Of a stretch of 64,000 nucleotides of DNA, positions 38,201-46,240 are shown in pieces. The stretch's first letter is position 1; each line of letters opens with the position of its first letter. The position numbers were made by a program, and so were the translations under genes. The notes beneath the pieces were generated by a model. The model was not told the DNA's origin. It did no database searches and saw nothing but the letters and a program-made list of their open reading frames with translations. Source of the DNA: Oceanospirillales bacterium (lineage in GTDB: Bacteria > Pseudomonadota > Gammaproteobacteria > Pseudomonadales > Balneatricaceae); the NCBI GenBank assembly GCA_018223185.1, contig JAAEYW010000005.1:62001-126000 (forward strand), given 5' to 3'.

Positions 38201-38990
38201 CCGGGGTACGGGTCTGCGGCACATTGGAGCCCCAGGCGATAATGTAGTTGGAGTTATACCAGTCGGCCGACTCCGGTACGTCTGTCTGCTCTCCCCAGGT
38301 CATCGGTGACGCCGGAGGCAGATCGCAGTACCAGTCGTAGAAACTCAGGCAGGCTCCACCGATCAGTGACAAATAGCGGGCGCCGGCAGCATAGGAAACC
38401 ATCGACATCGCAGGAATCGGCGAGAAGCCGACCACCCGATCCGGGCCATACTGCTTAATGGTATAAGCGTTGGACGCGGCGATAATCTCATTCACCTCAT
38501 CCCAACTGGAACGGACAAAGCCACCCAGTCCCCGTACTGACTTATATGATTTAGCCTTTTCCGGATTCTCGACTATAGATTCCCAGGCATCCACAGGATC
38601 CTGATGACTACGACGAGCCTCACGCCACAGTTGCAGCAGGCGCTTGCGAATAGTTGGATACTTCAGTCGGTTAGCGCTGTAGATATACCAGGAATAACTG
38701 GCACCACGGGGACAGCCCCGAGGCTCATGATTAGGCAGGTCAGGTCGGGTACGCGGATAGTCAGTCTGCTGGGTTTCCCAGGTAATCAGACCGTTTTTAA
38801 CGTAAATTTTCCAGCTGCAGGAACCGGTACAGTTCACCCCATGGGTGGACCGGACAATCTTGTCATGCTGCCAGCGCTGGCGATAGCTATCCTCCCAGTC
38901 ACGGCTTTCCGTGGTGGTCTGGCCGTGGCTGCCGGAAAAACTTTCCGGCTTCTTCTTCAGATATTTTAGTCGATCAAGCAAATGGCTCAT
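35238..38990 (-). CDS. narG: Respiratory nitrate reductase alpha subunit (Mo-bisMGD)
   Basis: The 1250-residue enzyme, from the ATG at 38990, fits E. coli NarG (1247). AGGAG lies 8 bases before this ATG; the open frame runs on to 39206, but that part is leader. HGVNCTGSCSWKIYVKNG carries the His and Cys ligands of the FS0 cluster, and there is no twin-arginine export signal beyond the vestigial Nar N-terminus, so the site faces the cytoplasm. It reduces nitrate to nitrite, coupled to quinol oxidation. It is the first gene of narGHJI-ppiC-can. Confidence 0.98.
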   Translation of the reverse strand: MSHLLDRLKYLKKKPESFSGSHGQTTTESRDWEDSYRQRWQHDKIVRSTHGVNCTGSCSWKIYVKNGLITWETQQTDYPRTRPDLPNHEPRGCPRGASYSWYIYSANRLKYPTIRKRLLQLWREARRSHQDPVDAWESIVENPEKAKSYKSVRGLGGFVRSSWDEVNEIIAASNAYTIKQYGPDRVVGFSPIPAMSMVSYAAGARYLSLIGGACLSFYDWYCDLPPASPMTWGEQTDVPESADWYNSNYIIAWGSNVPQTRTPDAHFFTEVRYKGTKTVAVTPDYSEVAKLCDQWMNPKQGTDAALAMAMGHVILKEFYVDKPSEYFNDYARKYSDMPFLVQLELREDGSYAPGRFIRAADFDQSLGQENNPDWKTVAFDSDSNSFVVPNGSIGFRWGEKGKWNIEEKEGGEGNDTRLALSLIDSHDDVVSVGFPYFGGVENEYFTNNVFSDVIHHNLPAKKIRLADGGESLVVTVGDLMLANYGVNRGLGGDFVADSYDDNAPYTPAWQEKITGVDRNVAIQIAREFADTANKTKGRSMIIVGAGMNHWYHMDMNYRGLINLLVMCGCIGQSGGGWAHYVGQEKLRPQCGWLPLAFGLDWQRPPRQMNGTSFFYNHSNQWRYEKLEVDEILSPLADKSKYTGSLIDFNVRSERMGWLPSAPQLNTNPLGITKAAEAAGVTPQEYTVEQLKSGGIAFAAEDPDNPVNFPRNMFIWRSNLLGSSGKGHEYMLKYLLGTNHSVLGKDLGAEDGPKPEEVKWHEQGAEGKVDLLVTLDFRMSTTCLYSDIVLPTATWYEKDDLNTSDMHPFIHPLSAATDPAWEARSDWDIYKGIAKSFSKVCVGHLGVEQDLVTVPLQHDSPGELSQPYDVKDWKKGECEPVPGKTLPNLAVVERDYPNTYARFTSVGPLLESLGNGGKGISWDTKDEVELLKKLNWTHTEEGVGKDRAKLETAIDAAEMILGLAPETNGQVAVKAWSALGEFTGLDHTHLAKPKEDEKIRFRDVQAQPRKIISSPTWSGLEDEHVSYNAGYTNVHELIPWRTLTGRQQYYQDHQWMRDFGESLLVYRPPINTKSVKPMMNKLPNGNPEIALNWITPHQKWGIHSTYSDNLLMLTLSRGGPIIWMSEVDAQKVGIEDNDWVEIFNSNGAIAARVVVSQRVNEGMTMMYHAQERIVNIPGAETSGTRGGIHNSVTRACPKPTHMIGGYAQQAYGFNYYGTVGSNRDEFVIVRKMKNIDWLDGENNDYVQEAVQ

Positions 38991-39023
38991 TTCATTATCT
39001 CCTGAAGCCTCTTGGTCAGGACA

Positions 39024-39045
39024 AAATTCATCGGCTGATGAATTT
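39024..39045 (-). other. Hairpin in the narG leader
   Basis: AAATTCATC-GGCT-GATGAATTT is a perfect 9-bp stem with a 4-nt loop. It lies within the predicted 165-nt untranslated leader, about 35 bp before the narG start codon. It may influence translation or RNA stability. Confidence 0.6.
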
Positions 39046-39161
39046 CTCTGCTTTATTTCCCCGGAGCAGACATCCACTGTCCTGCGATTCCGGATTCCAT
39101 CGGTCTGGATGCAAGCGATGCTGCGACGTTGCAGCCCGGCCTGCGGTTTACTGTAGTGCTG

Positions 39162-39255
39162 AAAGTACGTGATATCCGGCTGAAGTCTGTTGACACAGAT
39201 CAACACTCTGAAAACTCGAAAGCGCCCGAAAAAAGCCTATACCACCAAAGTGATA
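39162..39255 (-). promoter_or_regulatory. narG: narG promoter with FNR box and NarL 7-2-7 site
   Basis: The FNR box TTGAC-ACAG-ATCAA (plus strand, 39190-39203; 9 of 10) is centred 41.5 bp before a predicted start near 39155. A weak -10 TACTTT lies at 39167-39162. The NarL-type pair TACCACC-AA-AGTGATA (39240-39255) is centred about 92.5 bp upstream, and a further single heptamer ATAGGTA is at 39348-39354. This matches anaerobic, nitrate-induced nar control. Confidence 0.75.
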
Positions 39256-39770
39256 CGTTCACAAAAAACACATAACCAATTGTTTTATTTGAAAAAATAA
39301 GGATATAAACAAGACAGACAGAGGACGCATCAACAACCAGATTCTTTATAGGTATGCCACCTAGACGAATCCCTAAAGCGAGTTTTCATGCGACACAAAG
39401 GCGCGTGAGAACGCTGCCTACAGCGACCAATAAAACAGAGAACAGAGAGACTTGAGAATGAGGTAAACAATGATGCTGGCAACGGATCAACGCCACCCGG
39501 CAATAAACATCAGGCATGACGCCCACCCGAACCAGTGACGACCCCGATGTACAGACAACGGTTGCAACCTGACCCGCACGATTAAAGTGCTCGGCCACCA
39601 GAGACGGCGCACCTCAGGAGCGCTCCACCAGCGCGTTAGACGGTACGGGCTCTCACAACCGCTACAACCTCTTGTATAGCCCCTCATACAGCAACTCAGA
39701 CAGTGGTATAGAAACACTGACTGGCAGCAACTGACAGCCGTCATCAATGAGAGCCCTAACAGACAATAAG
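39256..39770. other. Gene-free stretch between narG promoter and narK2 terminator
   Basis: No gene is convincing here. A minus-strand frame at 39386-39610 contains RAGQVATVVCTSGSSLVRVG, which recalls the Cache sensor region of chemoreceptors, but it is broken upstream by a stop and lacks the rest of such a protein. Confidence 0.4.
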
Positions 39771-39790
39771 AAAAGGGGCCCGCAGGCCCC
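39771..39790 (-). terminator. Terminator of narK1K2
   Basis: On the minus strand GGGGCC-TGCG-GGCCCC is followed by TTTT, 32 bp after the narK2 stop. This separates the narK1K2 transcript from narG, which has its own promoter. Confidence 0.85.
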
Positions 39791-39821
39791 TATACTCAGT
39801 ATTTTTTACCGATGTTAATGG

Positions 39822-41426
39822 TTACGGATTTTTATACTCAGCTTTAGGTCCCAGGTAGAACCACCAGTTCATCAGCAGACACAGCAGATAGAACAGCGCG
39901 AAGCCATAGAGCGCGTTTTCCGGTGTCGCAAGATTGATCTGTTCACCAAATACCTTAGGAATAACAAACGCCCCGTAAGCGGCTACCGCAGAGGTCCAGC
40001 CCAGTGCGGGACCAGCCTGCTCCTTATCAAATACCATCGCAATGGTACGGAAAGTAGAACCATTACCAATACCCGTAGCGGCAAACAGCACCAGAAACAG
40101 GATCAGAAACGGTACAAAGAACTCTTCCGGATTGGCAGACTGATAAGCCGCCTTGAGGTAATAAGCCACTCCCAGAGCACTGGCAATCATGACAATCGCC
40201 ACAATCTGAGTCACTTTAGCCCCACCGACTTTATCGGCAATCCAACCACCAACCGGGCGAATAAGGGCGCCGATAAAGGGCCCCATCCAGGCGTACATCA
40301 ATGCAGATGGACCATTATTGTTGACGGTCTCATGGGTCAGAACGCCATCGACCATCAGATGCTGGTAGCCGAATACCACCTTGATCGCCAATGCAAAACC
40401 GGCAGAATAACCGATAAAACTACCGAACGTCATAGTGTAAATAACACTCATGATCCAGGTGTGTTTATTATTGAAAATCTTAAACTGGCGCTGCAAATTA
40501 GGTTTGATATCTCCCGGAACCATCTTCATCAGCAGCACGGTCAGCAGCAGAATACCCGCTATCACTGGCCACTTGGCAATTGCTGGTGCCCCCATACCCA
40601 CAGGCGCAGGCAAAATCACATACAGACCACAGGCCGCAGTAAAGAAACCGATCAGCAGCAAACCGAGAATTTTCCCCATCGCCCCGGCGGAACTGCCCAC
40701 ATCAGGTGAGACCGCCTCGGTCTTGATATTATGCATACCAAACCAGCTCATCACCGCCAGCGGTATCAGGAACAACAACCAGACATACCCGGCATTCTGC
40801 ACATAGGTTTCGGTACCGGCCGGGATTTTTCCGATCAGAGTCCCTGAAGTGTTTTCCAGAATCATGGCATCGCCGCCGAAGATTCCGAACGTCATCACCA
40901 AAGGCACCAGAATCTGCATGGTGGTTACACCGGCATTACCCAGCCCGGCATTCAGCCCAAGCGCCAGTCCCTGCTGTCGTTTCGGGAAGAAAAAGCTGAT
41001 ATTGGACATAGACGAAGCGAAATTACCGCCCCCTATCCCCGACAGAAACGCCAACAGCTGGAAGATCCACAGCGGTGTATCCTTATCCTGCAGCGCCAGA
41101 CCGGTACCAAATGCTGGTACCATCAGTAATGCAGTGGTAAAGAAGACCGTATTGCGTCCTCCGGCGATACGAATAAAAAAACTACTCGGAATCCTAAGGG
41201 TTGCACCGGTCAGACCGGCAATACCAGCCAGCGTAAACAGTTCCGCTTTAGCAAAGGGAAACCCCAGGTTAAGCATCTGTACGGTAATAATGCCCCAGTA
41301 CAACCAGACAGCAAAACCACACAGCAGACTCGGAATAGAGATCCACAGGTTGCGATTCGCGACCCTCTTCCCTTCCTCTTCCCAGAACTTAGTGTTCTCG
41401 ACATCCCATATTTTTAAATCAGACAT
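39822..41426 (-). CDS. narK2: Nitrate/nitrite antiporter, NarK2 type
   Basis: The 534-residue MFS protein has about 12 membrane segments. N-terminal DVENTKFWEEEGKRVANRN precedes the first helix as in NarK2/NarU-type carriers. The nitrate signature regions GIGGGNFASSMSNISFFFPKR and GIGNGSTFRTIAMVF (TM5 and TM11) and binding Arg residues (GATLRIPSS, PVGGWIADK region) are visible. It exchanges nitrate for nitrite. It follows narK1 by 111 bp and ends at a terminator. Confidence 0.94.
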   Translation of the reverse strand: MSDLKIWDVENTKFWEEEGKRVANRNLWISIPSLLCGFAVWLYWGIITVQMLNLGFPFAKAELFTLAGIAGLTGATLRIPSSFFIRIAGGRNTVFFTTALLMVPAFGTGLALQDKDTPLWIFQLLAFLSGIGGGNFASSMSNISFFFPKRQQGLALGLNAGLGNAGVTTMQILVPLVMTFGIFGGDAMILENTSGTLIGKIPAGTETYVQNAGYVWLLFLIPLAVMSWFGMHNIKTEAVSPDVGSSAGAMGKILGLLLIGFFTAACGLYVILPAPVGMGAPAIAKWPVIAGILLLTVLLMKMVPGDIKPNLQRQFKIFNNKHTWIMSVIYTMTFGSFIGYSAGFALAIKVVFGYQHLMVDGVLTHETVNNNGPSALMYAWMGPFIGALIRPVGGWIADKVGGAKVTQIVAIVMIASALGVAYYLKAAYQSANPEEFFVPFLILFLVLFAATGIGNGSTFRTIAMVFDKEQAGPALGWTSAVAAYGAFVIPKVFGEQINLATPENALYGFALFYLLCLLMNWWFYLGPKAEYKNP

Positions 41427-41537
41427 AACTGACTCTCCAGACTGAAGCAGTCAGGAGTTCATCTCCTGCTGCCTTCGATTTCAAACCCTGTCTGCGGTGG
41501 CACAACACGGACTTCGTTGCCCTCGCCTGCCTACCAA

Positions 41538-42830
41538 TCAGGCATCCAGGTTCTCGTGTAAAAAATTATTTCGGATCGCCTCCTGTAAACGATTCTGTTT
41601 ATCCTGCAGGTTAATGCCGTAGTACATGACCGTCATGCACAGCGCCAACACCCCGTATAGCAGCATGAAACAGGAGCTTCGAACCCCGAACAGGTCTGTC
41701 ACCAGACCAAACAGAATCGGCAGAACAAACCCTCCGATCGCACCCAGCAGTCCCACGGCGCCACCAACCGTTCCCATCCGGTCCGGGTAGTAGTCGTAAA
41801 CGACGCGAAACACACTGGCTTTCCCGAACCCCATAGCCACACCCACCACCATGATCAATACAGTAAACAGCCAGACCGGCATCTCCAGCAGAAACGTCAT
41901 GTCTCCGTCGATGCCATGGATGGTCATCGTGGTAGGGGGATAGGAGAGAAAGAAAAGACAGAACAGGCAGACCCAGAAAACGCTCCAGTTGACCTGCCGT
42001 GCACCCAGATGGTCGGCACACCAACCTCCGAGTATCCGGGTTAATGCCCCCGGTACGGTAAACAACAGCGTAATAAAGGAAGCGGTTTTCAGATCCAGCC
42101 CGTAGTGGTGTACGTAATAGTCTGGCAACCAGAGCGCCAGTGCGACATATCCACCAAACATAAAAAAATAATACAAACCAAAACGCCACACCCGCAGTTC
42201 CAGCAGAGGCATCAGAATCTCTCTCAGAGACAGGTTTTTATGCTGTTGGCTGCGGCTCTGATGCACCGGATCATCCTGAGTCAACAACCAGAACAACAGC
42301 ACCAGCAGCACCAGCACAAAAGCATAGGCAATCGGAGCCATACGCCAGCCATAGGCGATAATAATCAGCGGAGCCACCAGGTTGGTCAGCGCAGCCCCAA
42401 GATTTCCGGCGCCAAAAACCCCCATTGCCAGTCCCTGATTTTCCCGTGACGACCAGGAAGAAACATACTGAATACCAATAACGAAGGTACTACCGACCAG
42501 CCCGATACATAATCCTAATAACAGGTATTGCCAGTAATACTGGGCATAGGCGAAGCCGTACAAGGGAACGCTCACCAGTAGTACCAGCCCCAGCATCAGC
42601 TGCCGCCCGCCGTAACGCTCCGCCAGAATGCCCATCGGCAAGCGTGCGAGCGCACCACTCAGAATCGGCGTGGCGATCAATAGACCAAACTCAGTCTCGC
42701 TCAGCTGCAGATCCTCTTTAATCTGCAAACCAATCACGGAGATCAGTGTCCAGGTGGCAAAACAGGCGGCAAAAAGCAGGGTGCTCATTACCAAAGCTGA
42801 TATCTGTTTTTGAGTTTCCTGGGCAGGCAT
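41538..42830 (-). CDS. narK1: Nitrate/proton symporter, NarK1 type
   Basis: The 430-residue MFS transporter has the NNP-family features LARLPMGILAERYGGR, GLAMGVFGAGNLGAALTNL and MGFGKASVFRVVYDYYPDRMG. NarK1-type proteins bring in nitrate with protons at the onset of anaerobiosis, with NarK2 then exchanging it for nitrite. It is the first gene of narK1K2, transcribed away from narXL, and its promoter carries FNR and NarL sites. Confidence 0.92.
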   Translation of the reverse strand: MPAQETQKQISALVMSTLLFAACFATWTLISVIGLQIKEDLQLSETEFGLLIATPILSGALARLPMGILAERYGGRQLMLGLVLLVSVPLYGFAYAQYYWQYLLLGLCIGLVGSTFVIGIQYVSSWSSRENQGLAMGVFGAGNLGAALTNLVAPLIIIAYGWRMAPIAYAFVLVLLVLLFWLLTQDDPVHQSRSQQHKNLSLREILMPLLELRVWRFGLYYFFMFGGYVALALWLPDYYVHHYGLDLKTASFITLLFTVPGALTRILGGWCADHLGARQVNWSVFWVCLFCLFFLSYPPTTMTIHGIDGDMTFLLEMPVWLFTVLIMVVGVAMGFGKASVFRVVYDYYPDRMGTVGGAVGLLGAIGGFVLPILFGLVTDLFGVRSSCFMLLYGVLALCMTVMYYGINLQDKQNRLQEAIRNNFLHENLDA

Positions 42831-42861
42831 GGGTCACTATCCGGGTTATAGGCTTACCGCT

Positions 42862-42961
42862 AAGCTAAACCTGCAACCCGAAGCGGGTATTGATCCAAAT
42901 CAATACACAACTCACTGAAAAGTTTATGTTTTTCCTCTAATACCACTTTAGTGATACCACT
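42862..42961 (-). promoter_or_regulatory. narK1: narK1 promoter with perfect FNR box and NarL sites
   Basis: TTGAT-CCAA-ATCAA (42890-42903) is a perfect FNR box. At -41.5 it places the start near 42855, with a weak -10 TAGCTT at 42867-42862. The NarL pair TACCACT-TT-AGTGATA (42941-42956) lies 52 bp upstream of the FNR centre, and a third heptamer TACCACT is at 42955-42961. Confidence 0.8.
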
Positions 42962-42969
42962 AGTTATAG

Positions 42970-42998
42970 TTGTAACTTAATGTTTTAACTTGTATTTT
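42970..42998 (+). promoter_or_regulatory. narX: Probable promoter of narXL
   Basis: TTGTAA (42970-42975) and TATTTT (42993-42998) are 17 bp apart and lie about 87 bp before the narX ATG. The NarL heptamers at 42941-42961 lie just upstream of the -35, so autoregulation is possible. Confidence 0.45.
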
Positions 42999-43084
42999 TG
43001 ATACTCTGATTCGATTCTTGAGAAACACCAGATGACGTATCGATTCTTTGTGAGTAGATTTGTTCTCTGAGGATAGAGACCCGC

Positions 43085-44908
43085 ATGAATTTTCTGAAAC
43101 AGTCCATCATCGCCCGTCTGGGCACCGCGATGTTCGCCATCAGTCTGATGGCACTCATCAGTATGATCAGCTCTGTCATTGTAGCCGAAAGCACTCAGGG
43201 AGACGCCACCGGTATCAACCTGGCAGGCTCACTGCGCATGATGTCGTATCGAATCATTGCTGAAGCGCAACAGCATGAGAATCAACCATCAGATCAAACC
43301 TTAGCCCGCGTTCTGGAATCCATTGACGAGTTTGATCGCCGCATCAGCGATAAAGTGCTGACTGACGTTATCCCCGGGGACAAGGACCATAAGCTCTATC
43401 AAATTTACCAGACACTGACGTCCGAATGGCGCAACATACTCTCCCCTGACCTAAAGATGCAATTACAAACGGGGCCACAGGGAAGCACCAAAAACCAGAA
43501 ACTGTTTGAGGACTTTGTGCCGCGTATTGATCACATGGTCAGGTTACTGGAAGAGAGTACTGAATCTAAAATCAAACTGCTCAGTCTGGTACAGGGTATC
43601 AGTCTGTTTATGACGGTCATGATCATCTTCATCGCCCTGTATGATATCAAGTGCAACGTAATTGAACCGCTTGGACAACTATTACAGGCCTCTAAAGAAG
43701 CCAGTGAAGGTAAACTCAGTGCCCGGGTCTACTATCAGAGTGATGACGAACTGGGCCTGCTGGGTAAAACGTTCAATCACATGGCAGAAGAGTTATCTAA
43801 AATTTATGCTGACCTGGAACACCGGGTACAACAGAAAACCACCCTGCTACGAGAAACTAATCAAAGACTGCAGCTGCTATACAACGCCACCCGGCGCTTT
43901 AACCGCGATGAAGATATTTGTCGTCGCCTGATGCCCGTTATGAAAGAACTGGAAAAGACCCTTCCGGTCGGGCCGGTGAGCGTAACCCTGTGTGACCCCA
44001 ACCAACACAGCAGTTACCGACAAATTACCACCCAATCGCTGGAACGGCCTGCTGACTGTATGCAGGAAAGCTGCAACGATTGTCTCGTACCAACCCTGAA
44101 TAACCATCCTCATCATTCAGCCAATTTTCCGATTCAGACCCGGGAAGCATATTTTGGCGAACTTACCATCGCTTATCCACCAGCCGCACCACCCAATGAA
44201 GAACAAACAACGCTGATCAAAACCCTGGTGGGTAATCTGGGAACCGTTCTGTCTCTGGAGCTGAAAGCCTCGCAGGAACAACATATGTCACTGATGGAAG
44301 AACGAGCGGTCATCGCCCGGGAATTGCACGATTCGCTGGCACAATCGCTCTCCTACCTGAAAATGCAGGTTGGCCGGCTGCAAATTCTGCGTAAAAAGCA
44401 TCAGAGTGAACAACAGATCGATGACGTTGTTAATGAACTCAGGGAAGGTCTCAATAATGCTTACCGCCAGTTACGGGAGTTGCTGACGACGTTCCGTCTG
44501 ACACTGGATCAGCCCGGACTCAAGCCCGCTCTGGAGTCCACCATTAAAGAGTTCTCTGAACGGCTAAACTTTGAGATTCGGTTAACCTATGATCTGTTAC
44601 CACACACGCTGACCGCCAACCAGGAAATACATGTATTACAATTGGTACGTGAGGCGCTGGCAAATGTGGTAAAACACAGTCAGGCTTCAGAGACCACCGT
44701 GCGGATCGTGCAAAAAAACGGCTATCAGATAGAGGTCTGCGTAGAAGATAATGGTGTCGGACTGCCTGAAGATAAAAATCCTGCCGGTCATTACGGTATG
44801 GTGATCATGCAAGACCGCAGCGCCACGCTCAACGGTGAGTTTAAAGTAGAAAATCGCAAAACGGGCGGTACCCGGGTACAGCTCAATTTTACCGCCAAAC
44901 ATAATTAA
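43085..44908 (+). CDS. narX: Nitrate/nitrite sensor histidine kinase NarX
   Basis: The 607-residue protein has an N-terminal membrane helix, a periplasmic helical sensor domain with the conserved P-box-like GSLRMMSYRIIAEAQ, a second helix near residues 170-190, a HAMP linker, a GAF-like cysteine-containing central region (CMQESCNDCLVP) and an HPK7 kinase core. The phospho-accepting His415 is in ARELHDSLAQSLSYLK, and ATP-site motifs are EALANVVKHS and VEDNGVGLPE. It passes phosphate to NarL. It is divergent from narK1K2. Confidence 0.96.
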   Translation: MNFLKQSIIARLGTAMFAISLMALISMISSVIVAESTQGDATGINLAGSLRMMSYRIIAEAQQHENQPSDQTLARVLESIDEFDRRISDKVLTDVIPGDKDHKLYQIYQTLTSEWRNILSPDLKMQLQTGPQGSTKNQKLFEDFVPRIDHMVRLLEESTESKIKLLSLVQGISLFMTVMIIFIALYDIKCNVIEPLGQLLQASKEASEGKLSARVYYQSDDELGLLGKTFNHMAEELSKIYADLEHRVQQKTTLLRETNQRLQLLYNATRRFNRDEDICRRLMPVMKELEKTLPVGPVSVTLCDPNQHSSYRQITTQSLERPADCMQESCNDCLVPTLNNHPHHSANFPIQTREAYFGELTIAYPPAAPPNEEQTTLIKTLVGNLGTVLSLELKASQEQHMSLMEERAVIARELHDSLAQSLSYLKMQVGRLQILRKKHQSEQQIDDVVNELREGLNNAYRQLRELLTTFRLTLDQPGLKPALESTIKEFSERLNFEIRLTYDLLPHTLTANQEIHVLQLVREALANVVKHSQASETTVRIVQKNGYQIEVCVEDNGVGLPEDKNPAGHYGMVIMQDRSATLNGEFKVENRKTGGTRVQLNFTAKHN

Positions 44909-44917
44909 GAGGCAGTA

Positions 44918-45583
44918 ATGATCACAGAAGATAATGACAAAAACGGACCCGCATCGATTCTGCTGATAGATGACCATCCACTGTTACGAAAAGGCGTAAA
45001 ACAGCTGATCGAACTGGACAGTCAGCTTCTCGTCATCGGTGAAGCCAGTAATGCAGAAGAAGGGATTACCCAGGCGACGCAACTGGAGCCTGACCTTATA
45101 CTGCTGGACCTGAACATGCCGGAAATCAACGGCATTGAAACCCTTAAGCTACTGCGGGATGCCGGTGTTGCATCCCGGGTTGTGGTCTTTACGGTTTCTG
45201 ACAATGAAGAAGACGTCATCGCTGCCCTGAAGGCCGGAGCCGACGGCTACCTTCTCAAAGATATGGAGCCTGAAGACCTGCTCAGCAATCTGAATCAGGC
45301 GGCCCTGGGTAAAATGGTGATCAGTGAACGTCTGTCTTCCATGCTGGCCCAGGCCCTGCAAAGTAATCGTAAACGGACCGGGCCGGATATAAGCAGCCTC
45401 TCCCCCAGAGAAAAGCAGATCATCAAGCTAATCGCAGGAGGACTGCCGAACAAACTCATTGCGCGGAAGCTGAATATTACCGAGGGCACGGTGAAGGTAC
45501 ATGTGAAGCATCTGTTTAAAAAACTCAACCTTCGCTCAAGGGTCGAAGTGGCTGTATGGGCCGTTCAGGAAGGTTTGGGATAA
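44918..45583 (+). CDS. narL: Nitrate/nitrite response regulator NarL
   Basis: The 221-residue protein has a receiver with Asp64 as the predicted phosphorylation site ([11 protein letters not shown]) and a LuxR/NarL helix-turn-helix ([26 protein letters not shown]...[15 protein letters not shown]). It starts 9 bp after narX with an AGAGG ribosome site. Its likely targets are the 7-2-7 heptamer pairs before narG, narK1 and the nasA-like gene. Confidence 0.96.
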   Translation: MITEDNDKNGPASILLIDDHPLLRKGVKQLIELDSQLLVIGEASNAEEGITQATQLEPDLILLDLNMPEINGIETLKLLRDAGVASRVVVFTVSDNEEDVIAALKAGADGYLLKDMEPEDLLSNLNQAALGKMVISERLSSMLAQALQSNRKRTGPDISSLSPREKQIIKLIAGGLPNKLIARKLNITEGTVKVHVKHLFKKLNLRSRVEVAVWAVQEGLG

Positions 45584-46083
45584 CAACTGTTTGGCACGGG
45601 TACAACACACCAACAGAACTGCTTATAAATTACTCAGCAACGCCCCCCAGACCTGCCGGGATAAAAAATCCCCCGAAACAAAGTAACGGGGGCAGAGACT
45701 TTCTGTCAATATGAGCCTGAAATCATCGCATGCCGCTATTCCCAGCTTATGAGGTCAATACCCGCAGCTGAGGAAGATATTGCTTTTATGTATCGGCACA
45801 CCGACAAAACCAAGGCTAATCCAACCGCCCAGAAAAATGAATCACACTGAAGAGATATCTTCTCTACCCCTTATGCCCGGACAGAGTTTGACTTTTATCA
45901 TAGACAACAGCTACCGCTTCTGACGCAAGCAAATGCTTTTTAGCATCGGCTAAACACCGGCCATATACCTTATTTGGCGACGTATACCTCCTAAGACTCC
46001 TCCCGACCAAATAACACTAAAAACAACATCTTAAAAACAAAAAAAATCATATAAATCATAGAATTAACAGACAAAGCAATGCC
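45584..46083. other. Gene-free gap after narL with an orphan hairpin
   Basis: No convincing ORF. The stem CCCCCG/CGGGGG (45670-45692) is followed on the minus strand by ATTTTTT and so looks like a minus-strand terminator, though no minus-strand gene precedes it. An overlapping GGGAT/ATCCC stem could compete. A half-hearted FNR-like sequence (45888-45901) has no matching -10 on either strand. Confidence 0.45.
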
Positions 46084-46178
46084 TACCACCAAGGGAGTAT
46101 AGCGACCTGAACAGACCATGACAGCGCTCCAATGCGTTGACATGCATCAACGGTTTTTTCCTCTGAAAAGCCTATTTT
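46084..46178 (+). promoter_or_regulatory. Promoter of the nasA-like gene with NarL and FNR sites
   Basis: NarL-type pair TACCACC-AA-GGGAGTA is at 46084-46099. FNR box TTGAC-ATGC-ATCAA is at 46137-46150 (9 of 10). After exactly 22 bp comes TATTTT at 46173-46178 as the -10. The start is then near 46185, giving FNR at -41.5 and NarL at -93.5. This also rules out the earlier in-frame start codon at 46118. Confidence 0.75.
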
Positions 46179-46240
46179 CTAACTTAATTTTTATCTCCAA
46201 ATATTTTCAGGGCAGAGGTCCATTCCTCAGGAGCAGTCAA

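Noticed and set aside
35241-39206. Extended 1322-residue NarG
   Set aside because: The first 72 residues are translated leader; AGGAG and homology place the start at 38990.
39487-39747. Minus-strand ORF in the narG-narK2 gap
   Set aside because: Composition is typical of noncoding sequence (many Cys, Trp and Arg), with no ribosome site or motif.
45888-45901. FNR-like sequence TTGACTTTTATCAT after narL
   Set aside because: No -10 element at the class II distance on either strand.
46118-46240. N-terminal extension of the nasA-like transporter
   Set aside because: It overlaps the FNR box and -10; the ATG at 46241 has the ribosome site and the family N-terminus.
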